Shown in pieces: positions 36,841-45,702 of a stretch of DNA of 64,000 nt. The translations under genes were made by a program, and so were the position numbers. Source of the stretch: Fictibacillus phosphorivorans (GTDB lineage: Bacteria > Bacillota > Bacilli > Bacillales > Fictibacillaceae); the NCBI RefSeq assembly GCF_001619875.1, contig NZ_LRFC01000001.1, forward strand, positions 248,001 to 312,000, in the 5' to 3' direction. A model generated the notes under the pieces. It saw only the letters and a list, made by a program, of their open reading frames with translations, had not been told where the DNA came from and searched no databases. The number at the start of each line of letters is the position of its first letter. Positions within the stretch are counted from its first letter, which is position 1.

Positions 36841-37206
36841 ATGGCAAGAATTCTTTTAGCAGAGGATGAAGAAATTTTACGTATGCTTGTTCTTGATACG
36901 CTAGAAGACGAAGGATATGAGATCGATGAGGCAGTAGACGGACAGGAAGCCTATGAAAAACTGTCAGAGAACGACTACGATCTTGTCATATTGGATTATA
37001 TGATGCCGCGGATGACGGGACTGGAGGTTGTTGAGAAAACGAGGGCCGTCTTAAATAAGAAAGAAATGAAAATGATGATTCTTTCAGCCAAAAATCAGCA
37101 ATCAGACCGAGAACGGATGAAGGAAGCAGGAGCTGATTATTTCATGTCAAAACCGTTCAGTCCTCAGCAGCTCCTTGAAACGATAGGGGAGATACTAGGT
37201 GCGTAA
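36841..37206 (+). CDS. Single-domain response regulator
   Basis: 121 residues, one receiver domain. Acidic pocket AEDEE, phosphate acceptor Asp52 in LVILDYMMPRMTG, conserved Ser/Thr (MMILSAK) and Lys (YFMSKPFSP). No output domain, so it acts by phosphotransfer or protein contact, perhaps between the hybrid kinase and the Hpt domain of the cyclase. CGGAGGA site; its end overlaps the GTG start of the kinase by 8 bases. Confidence 0.9.
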   Translation: MARILLAEDEEILRMLVLDTLEDEGYEIDEAVDGQEAYEKLSENDYDLVILDYMMPRMTGLEVVEKTRAVLNKKEMKMMILSAKNQQSDRERMKEAGADYFMSKPFSPQQLLETIGEILGA

Positions 37207-40075
37207 CTACTTTAAACGAAGTCTAGGCAGGAAAGTAATCGTCATTAATATCACTTTTGTAATCCTGCTATTATCCGGTATGGTCTCCCTGAGGCTCTAC
37301 CATATCAACTTAACAGAATCGCTTGATACAGAGATTTCAGCCAAGCAGAAGAAACTGAACTTTGTAGAAGGTATGAAAGAGGATTTGAATTCGGTTATGT
37401 TTGATTCTAGAGGTTACTTTGCTTTTGGTTCAGAGTCTTTCTTGGATAGAATCGGACAGAAAGAAAAACAGATTGAGACGGACCTCGCAACATTTAAAAA
37501 AACGTATACGTCAAGTCGGGACCAAGAAGTGTTAGCAGAGGTAAACGCGTTTACCGATACGTACTTTTATGACTTACTTCCGCGTGCTATTCAACATAAG
37601 CGTGAAGGGGAAATTGATGCAATTATAAATATGTCGCAAGAAGAGGGTGGTACAAAGCGCGTATACGATGTGTTAAATACCCTTGATTCATTTGAGACAG
37701 AGGTTCAAAAAGAGATCGATGAGGTCTATACGAAAAAAGATGAAAAAACAAGTACGAGTCAATTGATCTATTTTTCCTTTCTCATCTTTATGGTACTGTC
37801 GTTCTTTGGATTAATTCGTATGATGATGAAGCAGTTCGGAAACCCTCTTCGGAAAATTGCCGACATTTCCACCCAGATTACAAACGGAGAGTTTGTTACA
37901 AATGTTCCGTACACCAACAGACTTGATGAAATCGGTGTGCTGTCTCAAGCATTTGAAAAAATGATCAGAGGAATTCAGAACAATGAACAAGAGTTGATCG
38001 CTCAGAACGAAGAACTCGCGGCTCAGCAAGACGAACTAAACGAACAGCAAGAAAAGCTTCGTGAAGCACTAACAATAGCAGAACAGAACGAAAAGATGCT
38101 GCTCCGAATGAACTCTTTTATCCACTCTATCTCCAATACGCTTGATAAGCACCAGCTCTTAAAGAGTATCGTCAATAACATGATGGAGATTACGTATTCT
38201 AGTAAAGGATTGATCTGGTTGATTGAAGGCAGCGAAACGGCTACTGTTGGGCTGTCAGATCGGGAGCGGATTCAATTCTTAGAGCATTTTCCAGACTCAG
38301 GAATGCTAGTCCGGCTAAAGGAAAGCACCTTGTCGTACCAAGTGATGAGAGAAACATCTGAATCTGAAAAAGGATATATTGATAAACCGTTTAAGTCAGG
38401 TGATCTGTATATTCCTATTTTTTCAGGAAAACGTGAAATCCTGGCGGTTATGGTTCTTTCTCGTATTGGTTCATCCTATTCATGTGATGAGGTAACAGAA
38501 TACCAAGGTCTAGCCCGTCAAGTTGCTCTTTCTTTAGAGAAGCTGAAGCTGTATGAAGATAGTGAGAAACAGCGTGTTACCATGAAGAATGTAATGAACA
38601 GCATTCATGAGGGAATCCAACTCATTGACAACGACGGCAAGATCATCTCTTCTAATCAAAAATTTTGTGAGATCATGAATTGCGATAACCCAGAACAGTT
38701 AACGAGCATGGGCTTTGAGGAGTGGACCAGTCGCTTGAAAGGAAGGGTTCATAGCGCACATGAACTTCTCTCTTTTATCGAGAACGCGGTTCATGAAAAG
38801 AACGACGTCGGCATTTCGTACGTGTTTGAACTAGAAGGTGATGAAAAGAGAGTTATTCAAATCTATTCAGAGAGCCTGATTCAAAACGATACAAAGCTCG
38901 GTACGGTCATTGTGTACCGTGATATCACAAAAGAATATGAAGTCGATCAGATGAAGTCAGAATTCGTAACAACCGTCAGTCATGAACTTCGTACACCGCT
39001 GTCAAGCGTTTTAGGATTTACAGAACTGATGCTGACACGAGAGTTGAAACCAGAGCGGCAGAAGAAATACTTAACAACGATTCACCAAGAGGCATTCAGG
39101 CTAACGTCACTCATTAACGATTTCCTTGACGTTCAGAAGATGGAGAGCGGAAACCAGGAATTTGATAAAAAGTATCACTCAATTCTGCCCATTATCCAAG
39201 ACGTCATCGACATACAGCGAGTGAATAGTGAAAAACACGTGTTTGACGTAGATATCCAAACGGAAAAGCTATCGGTGTTCGGTGACCGAGACAAGCTTTC
39301 TCAAGTGTTCATGAACCTGATCTCGAACGCTGTTAAATATTCTCCTGATGGCGGTAACGTTCAGATTACTTTACGCAATAACGAAAATCACCTAATCATT
39401 GATATTAAAGACGAAGGCCTCGGAATCCCTAAGTCTGCGATTGGGAATCTGTTTACGAAGTTCTACAGAGTGGATAACTCTGACCGCAGGAAGATCGGGG
39501 GCACAGGACTTGGTCTTGCCATCGTTAAAGAGATTGTTAAAGTACACCAAGGTCACATTTCTGTAGAATCTAACATAGGAGAAGGAAGTACTTTTACTGT
39601 AAAGTTCCCATTAATTGAAGATGTGTATGTAAATGCCTCTCTTACTCACACAAAGGGTCAGAAAGTGGATATCATTATCATTGAGGATGACAGACACCTT
39701 GCAGGACTGATAACAGAAGAATTAATGGAGCACGGTTTTCATATCGCTCAGTTTAACACGGGTGAAGAGGCTTTGAAGGTGGTTGAAGAAACAAAGCCAG
39801 AAGCAATCGTTCTTGATATTTTACTCCAAGGCAAAATGAATGGCTGGCAAGTGATTGAAACACTGAAAAGCATGCCTGGCATGAAGGACATTCCAATCTT
39901 TATTTCGTCAGCACTTGATGAAAAGCAGAGAGGTCTTAATTTAGGTGCAGCAGGGTATTTAGTTAAACCGTATCAGCCGAGTCAGTTGACAGCATCCATA
40001 CTGCAAGTGATGTTGAACAAAGAGAAGAACGGGCATATCTTAATACCAGAAGAACCAAGCCATACGACCGATTAA
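37199..40075 (+). CDS. Hybrid sensor histidine kinase (HAMP-GAF-PAS-HisKA-HATPase-REC)
   Basis: 958 residues, GTG start with AGGGGAGA upstream. Membrane helices at about 13-31 and 188-208 enclose a helical extracytoplasmic sensor of about 155 residues. Then HAMP (about 210-262), a coiled coil rich in Glu/Gln, a GAF-like region (about 305-455), a PAS domain, HisKA with FVTTVSHELRTPLSS (His about 594), an HATPase with NLISNAVKYSPDGG, DEGLGIP and GGTGLGLAIVKE, and a C-terminal receiver with AIVLDILLQG (Asp about 870) and YLVKPYQPS. Last gene of the exopolysaccharide-like operon. Confidence 0.9.
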   Translation: MRNYFKRSLGRKVIVINITFVILLLSGMVSLRLYHINLTESLDTEISAKQKKLNFVEGMKEDLNSVMFDSRGYFAFGSESFLDRIGQKEKQIETDLATFKKTYTSSRDQEVLAEVNAFTDTYFYDLLPRAIQHKREGEIDAIINMSQEEGGTKRVYDVLNTLDSFETEVQKEIDEVYTKKDEKTSTSQLIYFSFLIFMVLSFFGLIRMMMKQFGNPLRKIADISTQITNGEFVTNVPYTNRLDEIGVLSQAFEKMIRGIQNNEQELIAQNEELAAQQDELNEQQEKLREALTIAEQNEKMLLRMNSFIHSISNTLDKHQLLKSIVNNMMEITYSSKGLIWLIEGSETATVGLSDRERIQFLEHFPDSGMLVRLKESTLSYQVMRETSESEKGYIDKPFKSGDLYIPIFSGKREILAVMVLSRIGSSYSCDEVTEYQGLARQVALSLEKLKLYEDSEKQRVTMKNVMNSIHEGIQLIDNDGKIISSNQKFCEIMNCDNPEQLTSMGFEEWTSRLKGRVHSAHELLSFIENAVHEKNDVGISYVFELEGDEKRVIQIYSESLIQNDTKLGTVIVYRDITKEYEVDQMKSEFVTTVSHELRTPLSSVLGFTELMLTRELKPERQKKYLTTIHQEAFRLTSLINDFLDVQKMESGNQEFDKKYHSILPIIQDVIDIQRVNSEKHVFDVDIQTEKLSVFGDRDKLSQVFMNLISNAVKYSPDGGNVQITLRNNENHLIIDIKDEGLGIPKSAIGNLFTKFYRVDNSDRRKIGGTGLGLAIVKEIVKVHQGHISVESNIGEGSTFTVKFPLIEDVYVNASLTHTKGQKVDIIIIEDDRHLAGLITEELMEHGFHIAQFNTGEEALKVVEETKPEAIVLDILLQGKMNGWQVIETLKSMPGMKDIPIFISSALDEKQRGLNLGAAGYLVKPYQPSQLTASILQVMLNKEKNGHILIPEEPSHTTD

Positions 40076-40083
40076 TAGTAAAG

Positions 40084-40113
40084 GCCTGCAGAAGAAGTCC
40101 TGCAGGCTTTTTT
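40084..40113 (+). terminator. Terminator of the six-gene operon
   Basis: Perfect 8 bp stem GCCTGCAG / CTGCAGGC (40084-40091 with 40100-40107), followed by TTTTTT. Confidence 0.88.
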
Positions 40114-40129
40114 ATATGAACAGCTCGCG

Positions 40130-40744
40130 TTACACATGTTTAGTTGATAGATAATACTTTTCTCTATCAACAAACCCTTGTTTGACACTCTTCCAATCTT
40201 CTTTCGTGATTGAATAGAGAACGGCATTTCGTATATATCCATCTGATAGAATGCGTTCGTTCCTCATCACGCCTTCTTTTGTAGCACCTAAGCGCTCAAT
40301 CGCTTTTTGTGAACGAATGTTTCTTTCATCCGTTTTAAACTGTACACGTATAAAGTTTAACGTTTCAAAGCAGTATGTGAGCAGCAATTGCTTGCATGAA
40401 GAGTTTACAAATGTTCGCTGATAGTCTTTTCCGTACCAGGTTGAGCCTATTTCACATGACCGGTGAGCAGTATTTATTTCATATAGACGGGTAGTACCGA
40501 CAATTTCATTTGTTTTTTTGAGGACAACAACAAAGGGGTGAGCCATTCCTTGCTCGCGGAGCATAACTGCATTTCTCACCCAGTGATCCATATCTTGTTG
40601 TGTCTGAATTTTAGTTAACATATAAGCCCAATGATCGATTTGATTAATATTGTGCAGAGGTACAGAGTGTTCCAACTCCATCGGAACAAGCTGTATAAGA
40701 TCATTTTCTAGAATGATAGGTGAGGTGAATAAAGTAGTGTTCAT
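40130..40744 (-). CDS. GNAT acetyltransferase (RimJ/RimL-like)
   Basis: 204 residues. Pattern of the RimJ/L type: IILENDLIQLVPMELEHSVP, HRSCEIGSTWYGKDYQRTFV (variant acetyl-CoA loop), LNFIRVQFKTDERNIRSQKA and IERLGATKEGVMRNERI. It would acetylate a protein N-terminus or a small amine with acetyl-CoA. The ATG has AAGGAG. Confidence 0.82.
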   Translation of the reverse strand: MNTTLFTSPIILENDLIQLVPMELEHSVPLHNINQIDHWAYMLTKIQTQQDMDHWVRNAVMLREQGMAHPFVVVLKKTNEIVGTTRLYEINTAHRSCEIGSTWYGKDYQRTFVNSSCKQLLLTYCFETLNFIRVQFKTDERNIRSQKAIERLGATKEGVMRNERILSDGYIRNAVLYSITKEDWKSVKQGFVDREKYYLSTKHV

Positions 40745-40812
40745 GTTATGTTCTCCTTAAATAGATTTGGATATTTATGTTAACATTTAGATATAGAGGA
40801 AGAGGTGACACA

Positions 40813-40944
40813 ATGGAATTTTTTATCGTAATCATACTCGTTGTTTTTCTGTTTGACGCAGCAAAATTTAGGAAACAGAATGAAACGATTATTTTACAGA
40901 ATGAAAAAATGATTTCTCTTTTAGAAGAAATAAAAAACAAGTAG
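40813..40944 (+). CDS. Small membrane protein with coiled-coil tail (43 aa)
   Basis: Read from sequence. Starts MEFFIVIILVVFLFDAAKF, one membrane helix, then a heptad-like tail (RKQNETIILQNEKMISLLEE, IKNK). AGAGGTG lies 6 bases before the ATG. Small proteins of this form (one helix plus short coiled coil) are common in Bacillus, with unknown roles. It is divergent from the acetyltransferase at 40130. Confidence 0.65.
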   Translation: MEFFIVIILVVFLFDAAKFRKQNETIILQNEKMISLLEEIKNK

Positions 40945-41020
40945 GGACTTACTCTACCTCATAACAGATTATTCTTTGTTTGATAGTAAAATCCTTGTTT
41001 CTAAAAAAGGAGGGGAGCTA

Positions 41021-41491
41021 ATGTTGGAAGTTAGAAAGTATAAGGATGAAGATCTTCAGGCTGTTCAGCAGTACTGCTTACCTGCTGAACAAGCTTTATA
41101 TACTTCAATGCCTCTTGAAGTGCTTAATACTTTTCAAAACGATATCTTTAACAAGCCATTTGTTATCTGTTATGGTAATCAACTCGTAGGCTGTTTTGCG
41201 CTTTACACAGATTCATCAGGCAATATCTACACAAACAACAAGCATGCCATTCTTTTAAAATCCTTTTCAATTGATGTACGCTATCAAAAGAAAGGCTATG
41301 CGCTGGAGGCGTTGCGAGTGCTTCCGAAAATAGTGAAACAGCAATACGATGATAAAAATGAGATTATTTTAACCGTTCATGAAACGAATGGTGGAGCTAT
41401 ATCTTTATATAAAAAAGCCGGATTCAAGTATAAAGGTGAAAATTATAATGGCGAATATGGAATAGAGATGATTTTTAGAATAGGACTTTAG
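41021..41491 (+). CDS. GNAT acetyltransferase
   Basis: 156 residues from the ATG at 41021, which has a strong AAAGGAGGGG. Seen: SFSIDVRYQKKGYALEALRV (the Q/RxxGxA/G acetyl-CoA loop) and the C-terminal LTVHETNGGAISLYKKAGF typical of GNAT domains. Substrate unknown. Confidence 0.85.
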   Translation: MLEVRKYKDEDLQAVQQYCLPAEQALYTSMPLEVLNTFQNDIFNKPFVICYGNQLVGCFALYTDSSGNIYTNNKHAILLKSFSIDVRYQKKGYALEALRVLPKIVKQQYDDKNEIILTVHETNGGAISLYKKAGFKYKGENYNGEYGIEMIFRIGL

Positions 41492-41579
41492 ACCTTTACA
41501 AATTTTTTACATAACCTTAACACCACTCCTTAGTAAATATTGTCATAATTTCTATACATAGACAAAAGGGGTGGCTAGT

Positions 41580-43328
41580 TTGCAGAAGGTATTACATTAC
41601 ATAAAAAAGTTACAAGGATTTATGAACCTAAAGCTTCCTAATCCAATTAAGTTTAGACTTCACTTACAAACAAAGCTGTTAGTTATGATGCTTTCACTTG
41701 TTGTTGTAACCATTTCCGTCGTGGGAATGTTCAGCTACAATAAGGCATCAGAAACAACACGAACAATTATTGAAAATAGATTAGAACGAGAGACGGAGAC
41801 AACATATGACATTGCAAAGAACTTAAAGTTCAGCTTTATACGTGATGAAAACATGTTCAATAAACGGTTAGGTGAGAGCATAAATACACAGTACGTCGGT
41901 CTTCAGCAGGACGACATGTCAGCAAGTATCTTTTTATTACATAACGAATCGGCAACATCCTATAAAAACAAAGGAAAAGATGGTATTGCATTAACCCCAG
42001 ATCTAAAGAAGCAGATCAATCAGCTTGAAAACGGTGTGCTGCACACAGAGATTGGCGACAAGGAATTTACACTTGCCTTTAAACAAATTCAAGAGTTGAA
42101 CGGAATCTATGTGATCGCTGTTGAAGCCGAAAGCTATATGCAGCCAATCTATGAGTTGCGAAACTTTATAGCGGTTGCTGTGTTCATAAGCATCCTTTTA
42201 ACAGCAGCGGTCATCATTCTCGTGATCAGAAGCATCACGTCACCGTTATCCGCGCTTAGCAGAGTCATGAAGTCTGTACGAAAAGGTGATTTTCAGCACA
42301 CTGTACATTATCAATCCAAACATATTGAGATTCAAAGATTAATTGAAAGCTTTAATCAAATGATGACGTTTATCCAGAATGTCCATCATCAAATTCAGCA
42401 TATCTCAGGTGAACTAACGGCTCAAGGCGTTGAGTTAGAACATACTTACAACAAAGCCAATCATTATAATGAACAGCTTCTTAAAAGAATTGAGAACGTA
42501 AGAATGGGTGCAAAAGAAACAGCAAGCAGCTCACTGAACAGCGTTCGCCTTTTTACAGATATGCAAGAAAAAGTGAGTGAGCTGAACAAAAACGTCTTCA
42601 AAGTTATGAATGAGTTTTCTGCTATGAACCAAAATGCTGTCTCAGGCAAAGAGAAAGTAGAAAAGCTCGTTGCAGAAATTCATAACAACCATGATCGTTT
42701 TACACATCTGAACCAAATCATTGATGAGATGGGGAGCTACTCCAACCACTCTCAACAGGTGATTTCGACCATCAAGGATATTTCCGAACAGACAAAACTC
42801 CTAGCGCTTAATGCTAGGATTGAAGCGGCTAGAGCAGGTGAGGCTGGAAGAGGCTTTGCGGTCGTCGCTGATGAGGTAGGCAAGTTAGCCGATCAATCGA
42901 GTAAAGCAGCGGCTGATATCATTGCAACGGTTAATCAAATGAATGAAACAGCTCTGCAAGCCATTGAGGAATCACGTATTCTTGGTGAAAGAAACCATTC
43001 TCATTTACAACAGGTGCAGCATACAACCGAATTCATACAATACCTGATGAATTCAGTAGTAGAAAACAATGAGCAGATGTGTGAAATGAGTGCTGCACTT
43101 TCTGAGTTAAAAGTCGCCTTGCCTGAAATCGAATCGGCAGCTATCCAGTTCTCAAGCATCTCTCAAGAAACACTGGCAAGTTCAGAAGAGATGTCTGTTA
43201 CATCCCTTAAACAAAACGAAAAAATCAAGCAGGCTTATCAGGTTGGAGCTTTGCTCTCCAGTTTGTCTCAACAACTTACAAAGGAAAGTCAATTTAAGCG
43301 TGTAGGTGAAGAAAGAGAAACAGCATAA
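41580..43328 (+). CDS. Methyl-accepting chemotaxis protein
   Basis: 582 residues from a TTG at 41580; the GTG at 41571 touches the AAAGGGG site. Helix 1 ([20 protein letters not shown]) and helix 2 ([20 protein letters not shown]) enclose a small sensor of about 130 residues, Cache-like in size. HAMP follows, then a signalling domain with the hairpin core [20 protein letters not shown] and [20 protein letters not shown]. It senses an unknown ligand and signals to CheA. No chemotaxis genes are adjacent. Confidence 0.88.
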   Translation: MQKVLHYIKKLQGFMNLKLPNPIKFRLHLQTKLLVMMLSLVVVTISVVGMFSYNKASETTRTIIENRLERETETTYDIAKNLKFSFIRDENMFNKRLGESINTQYVGLQQDDMSASIFLLHNESATSYKNKGKDGIALTPDLKKQINQLENGVLHTEIGDKEFTLAFKQIQELNGIYVIAVEAESYMQPIYELRNFIAVAVFISILLTAAVIILVIRSITSPLSALSRVMKSVRKGDFQHTVHYQSKHIEIQRLIESFNQMMTFIQNVHHQIQHISGELTAQGVELEHTYNKANHYNEQLLKRIENVRMGAKETASSSLNSVRLFTDMQEKVSELNKNVFKVMNEFSAMNQNAVSGKEKVEKLVAEIHNNHDRFTHLNQIIDEMGSYSNHSQQVISTIKDISEQTKLLALNARIEAARAGEAGRGFAVVADEVGKLADQSSKAAADIIATVNQMNETALQAIEESRILGERNHSHLQQVQHTTEFIQYLMNSVVENNEQMCEMSAALSELKVALPEIESAAIQFSSISQETLASSEEMSVTSLKQNEKIKQAYQVGALLSSLSQQLTKESQFKRVGEERETA

Positions 43329-43399
43329 AGCGGGAAGTGACGGGGGTATCCGTCACTTTTTTTGTATATTGAGTGTTCTGATGATGTCGAAATATGTAG

Positions 43400-43504
43400 A
43401 CTCGTCGATAAATGAGCAAAACTCGTGGAATTAATGGGTAAATTTGTGGAATAAAGATCAAAATTTGTGGAATGACAATCATAATTTCTGGATTCATACG
43501 GTAT
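43400..43504. repeat. Array of 21 bp units, core ATTTGTGGAA
   Basis: Units start at 43400, 43421, 43442, 43463 and 43484, exactly 21 bases apart. The core is ACTCGT/ATTTGT-GGA-T with variable remainder. It lies downstream of the chemoreceptor gene. The remainder of the 410-base gap 43329-43738 shows no gene; GAGGAGGTTG just before 43739 is the next ribosome site. Confidence 0.8.
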
Positions 43505-43738
43505 GGGGTATGTAGCAAAAGGATAACAAAGTGTACATATCGTTTTATGGTGTAAAAATACAACCGGTTAACGAACATACATTACTCTAAAACGAAAAAA
43601 CATCATAAGATGCCCTGTTTTTTACACATTCATACCTGCATTCACTCTATATCTGCAACAATCACTTATAGAACGTGCACTCATGATATACTGTAAGCAA
43701 ATAAAAGGCTTATTAAACTAGGTTTAGAGGAGGTTGTC

Positions 43739-44620
43739 ATGTTTAACAGTGAAGCAGAATTAGTTATTCCCGCAAAAGCTATGTTAGGAGAAGGGCCTTG
43801 CTGGGATTCGGAACAGAACGTCCTTTATTGGGTTAACATTCTAGATAAAAAGGTAAATGTTTACGATCCGCGTACTCATAAAAATAGAGAGATTCAGTTG
43901 GAACAAATGGTTGGAACAGTTGCGCCAAGTAAGTCAGGGAGTTTGGTAGTAGCCCTTCAAAAGGGACTTCATTTCTTAGATCTTGAAACCGAAGAATTAA
44001 CGTTCATCCATGATCCTGAAAGTCATTTGCCTGAGAATCGTTTTAACGACGGTAAGTGTGATCCGTTCGGACGTTTTTGGGCGGGGACGATGAGTTTAAG
44101 TGAAGAAAAAGAAGCAGGCTCCCTATATTGTCTAGGTACAGATCTTGCCGTGGAAAAAAAGAGAAGCAACCTTACTATTTCAAATGGTTTGGCATGGTCT
44201 CCTGATCAAAATTCGATGTACCTCATTGACACACCAACAAAAAAGGTGACTAGGTTTGATTATGATTTACAAACCGGTCACATCGAGAATCCGACTGAAG
44301 TGATCGCTTTTCCAGACGGTGTCGGTGCTCCTGATGGAATGACGATTGATAACGATGGTATGCTGTGGATCGCTCATTGGGGTGGAGCGCAAATATCACG
44401 CTGGGATCCAACAACAGGTGAACAACTTTTATCGATTCCGATTCCATCTTTAAACGTTACCTCATGCACGTTTGGAGGAGAAAATCTCGATGAACTGTAT
44501 GTGACAACAGCAAGAAAGGACACAAGTGCCGAGAACTTGCATCGATATCCTGAAGCAGGCGGTGTATTTAAAGTTAAGCCAGGCGTGAAGGGAATGCCTG
44601 CATATCGGTTTCGCGGTTAA
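43739..44620 (+). CDS. SMP-30/gluconolactonase family protein
   Basis: 293 residues, a six-bladed beta-propeller of the SMP-30 type. Seen: the metal-ligand Glu in MLGEGPCWDSEQNVLYWVNI, RFNDGKCDPFGRFWAGTMSL, ISNGLAWSPDQNSMYLIDT (Asn and Asp ligands) and GAPDGMTIDNDGMLWIAHWG. These enzymes hydrolyse sugar lactones using a divalent metal. Monocistronic, with AGGAGG before the ATG and a terminator after. Confidence 0.88.
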   Translation: MFNSEAELVIPAKAMLGEGPCWDSEQNVLYWVNILDKKVNVYDPRTHKNREIQLEQMVGTVAPSKSGSLVVALQKGLHFLDLETEELTFIHDPESHLPENRFNDGKCDPFGRFWAGTMSLSEEKEAGSLYCLGTDLAVEKKRSNLTISNGLAWSPDQNSMYLIDTPTKKVTRFDYDLQTGHIENPTEVIAFPDGVGAPDGMTIDNDGMLWIAHWGGAQISRWDPTTGEQLLSIPIPSLNVTSCTFGGENLDELYVTTARKDTSAENLHRYPEAGGVFKVKPGVKGMPAYRFRG

Positions 44621-44625
44621 GACGT

Positions 44626-44657
44626 AGAGCAGCGTTTAATAGACGCTGTTCTTTTTT
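44626..44657 (+). terminator. Terminator after the SMP-30 gene
   Basis: Stem AGAGCAGCGT / ACGCTGTTCT (44626-44635 with 44643-44652, one G-T pair), followed by six T. Confidence 0.85.
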
Positions 44658-44676
44658 GTGCTTTTTTTCTTTTAAC

Positions 44677-44705
44677 AAAAACTTGCAATTACAGGGAGTC
44701 GTCTA
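44677..44705 (+). promoter_or_regulatory. Possible ECF-type autoregulated promoter
   Basis: AAAAAC (44677-44682), a 17-base spacer and CGTCTA (44700-44705) resemble an ECF promoter (AAC ... CGTC) upstream of the ECF sigma gene. Fits the common autoregulation of such genes; not tested. Confidence 0.4.
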
Positions 44706-44728
44706 ATAATAGGAGAGGGGGGATCCAT

Positions 44729-45262
44729 ATGGAAGAAATATCAGCAGGTGTGCTGCATACGGAAAACAAAGAACACGTTTTGAGTGAAGCAATGAACGAA
44801 CACGGTCAAGATTTATTGCAGCTCGTTTACTCTTACGTGAACAACAAAACCGTTGCCGAAGATTTAACACAAGATATTTTTGTTAAGTGTTACAACAGTC
44901 TTCATACATATAACGGAAAAGCCAAGTTTAAAACGTGGTTGTGGCGAATTGCGATCAACCATTGTAAAGATTACTTAAAAAGCTGGTACAACAATAAAGT
45001 CGTCATCACAGAAGAAGAGTATAAAAATCATGGAACCAAGAATGACTTAGTTGAACAACAGGTGGTCCGAAGAGAAGAAGATGATGAGCTGATTGATGCA
45101 ATCATGAAACTACCCGTTACATATAGAGAAGTCGTGTTTCTCTTTTATTATGAAGAGCTGCCGATCAAGGAAATCGCGGTGATGACAGAGGTTAGTGATA
45201 ATACAGTAAAAACGAGACTAAGACGATCAAAAGAGCTTTTGAAAATACGTTTGGAGGGTTAA
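44729..45262 (+). CDS. ECF-type RNA polymerase sigma factor
   Basis: 177 residues. Region 2 is clear (QLVYSYVNNKTVAEDLTQDI, FVKCYNSL, FKTWLWRIAINHCKDYLKSW), and so is region 4 (LPVTYREVVFLFYYEELPIK, EIAVMTEVSDNTVKTRLRRS). First gene of a three-gene operon with a PadR-like protein and a RodA/FtsW-like membrane protein. No classical membrane anti-sigma gene follows, so control probably involves the middle gene. Confidence 0.9.
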   Translation: MEEISAGVLHTENKEHVLSEAMNEHGQDLLQLVYSYVNNKTVAEDLTQDIFVKCYNSLHTYNGKAKFKTWLWRIAINHCKDYLKSWYNNKVVITEEEYKNHGTKNDLVEQQVVRREEDDELIDAIMKLPVTYREVVFLFYYEELPIKEIAVMTEVSDNTVKTRLRRSKELLKIRLEG

Positions 45263-45264
45263 AA

Positions 45265-45702
45265 ATGGAGAATCGTTTAAAAAACTTAAAAAAGATCATG
45301 AACGAAAAGACTTTTTCTCAAGTCAGGTTTACCGAAAAACATCGCACAATCATACAAAACAAAATACATAACCAAGAAAATAAGGAAGATGTCATTATAA
45401 GCATTCTTCAGCTTTTGAGTAAGGAAAAAACAGGATATCAGTTAGCGAATTTGTTAAGAGGGCGAGGCATGAGACACTTTGAGGATAACGAAGGAGCGCT
45501 ATATATTCTGCTGCACAGCTTAGAAAATAAGGGAGTACTGCAAACAAAGGGGATTGAAAAAGACGGAGCAAAATACTATGTACTGACGAACAAAGGTAAA
45601 AAGTTATTAAAACAAACGGAGCAGAAAGAAAGTCGTTCAGAAGTCTTAATGCAGCAATGGATAGGGGGAGCAGAATGGAAGATCACAGAAGGTCGTTCTT
45701 AA
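45265..45702 (+). CDS. PadR-like winged-helix protein with an extra N-terminal segment
   Basis: 145 residues, 2 bases after the sigma gene stop. Residues about 45-115 form a PadR-type winged helix (VIISILQLLSKEKTGYQLAN, EGALYILLHSLENKGVLQTK, KYYVLTNKGKKLLKQTE). The first about 38 residues (RLKNLKKIMNEKTFSQVRFT) are unlike PadR and recall, from memory, the cytoplasmic start of ECF anti-sigma proteins. It could be a soluble anti-sigma or a repressor of the operon. Its end overlaps the start of the next gene by 28 bases. Confidence 0.75.
   Translation: MENRLKNLKKIMNEKTFSQVRFTEKHRTIIQNKIHNQENKEDVIISILQLLSKEKTGYQLANLLRGRGMRHFEDNEGALYILLHSLENKGVLQTKGIEKDGAKYYVLTNKGKKLLKQTEQKESRSEVLMQQWIGGAEWKITEGRS

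Noticed and set aside
43294-43578. 94-residue minus-strand frame with IPQI-type heptads
   Set aside because: Again a 21 bp array translated, with no start signal; it overlaps the chemoreceptor 3' end.
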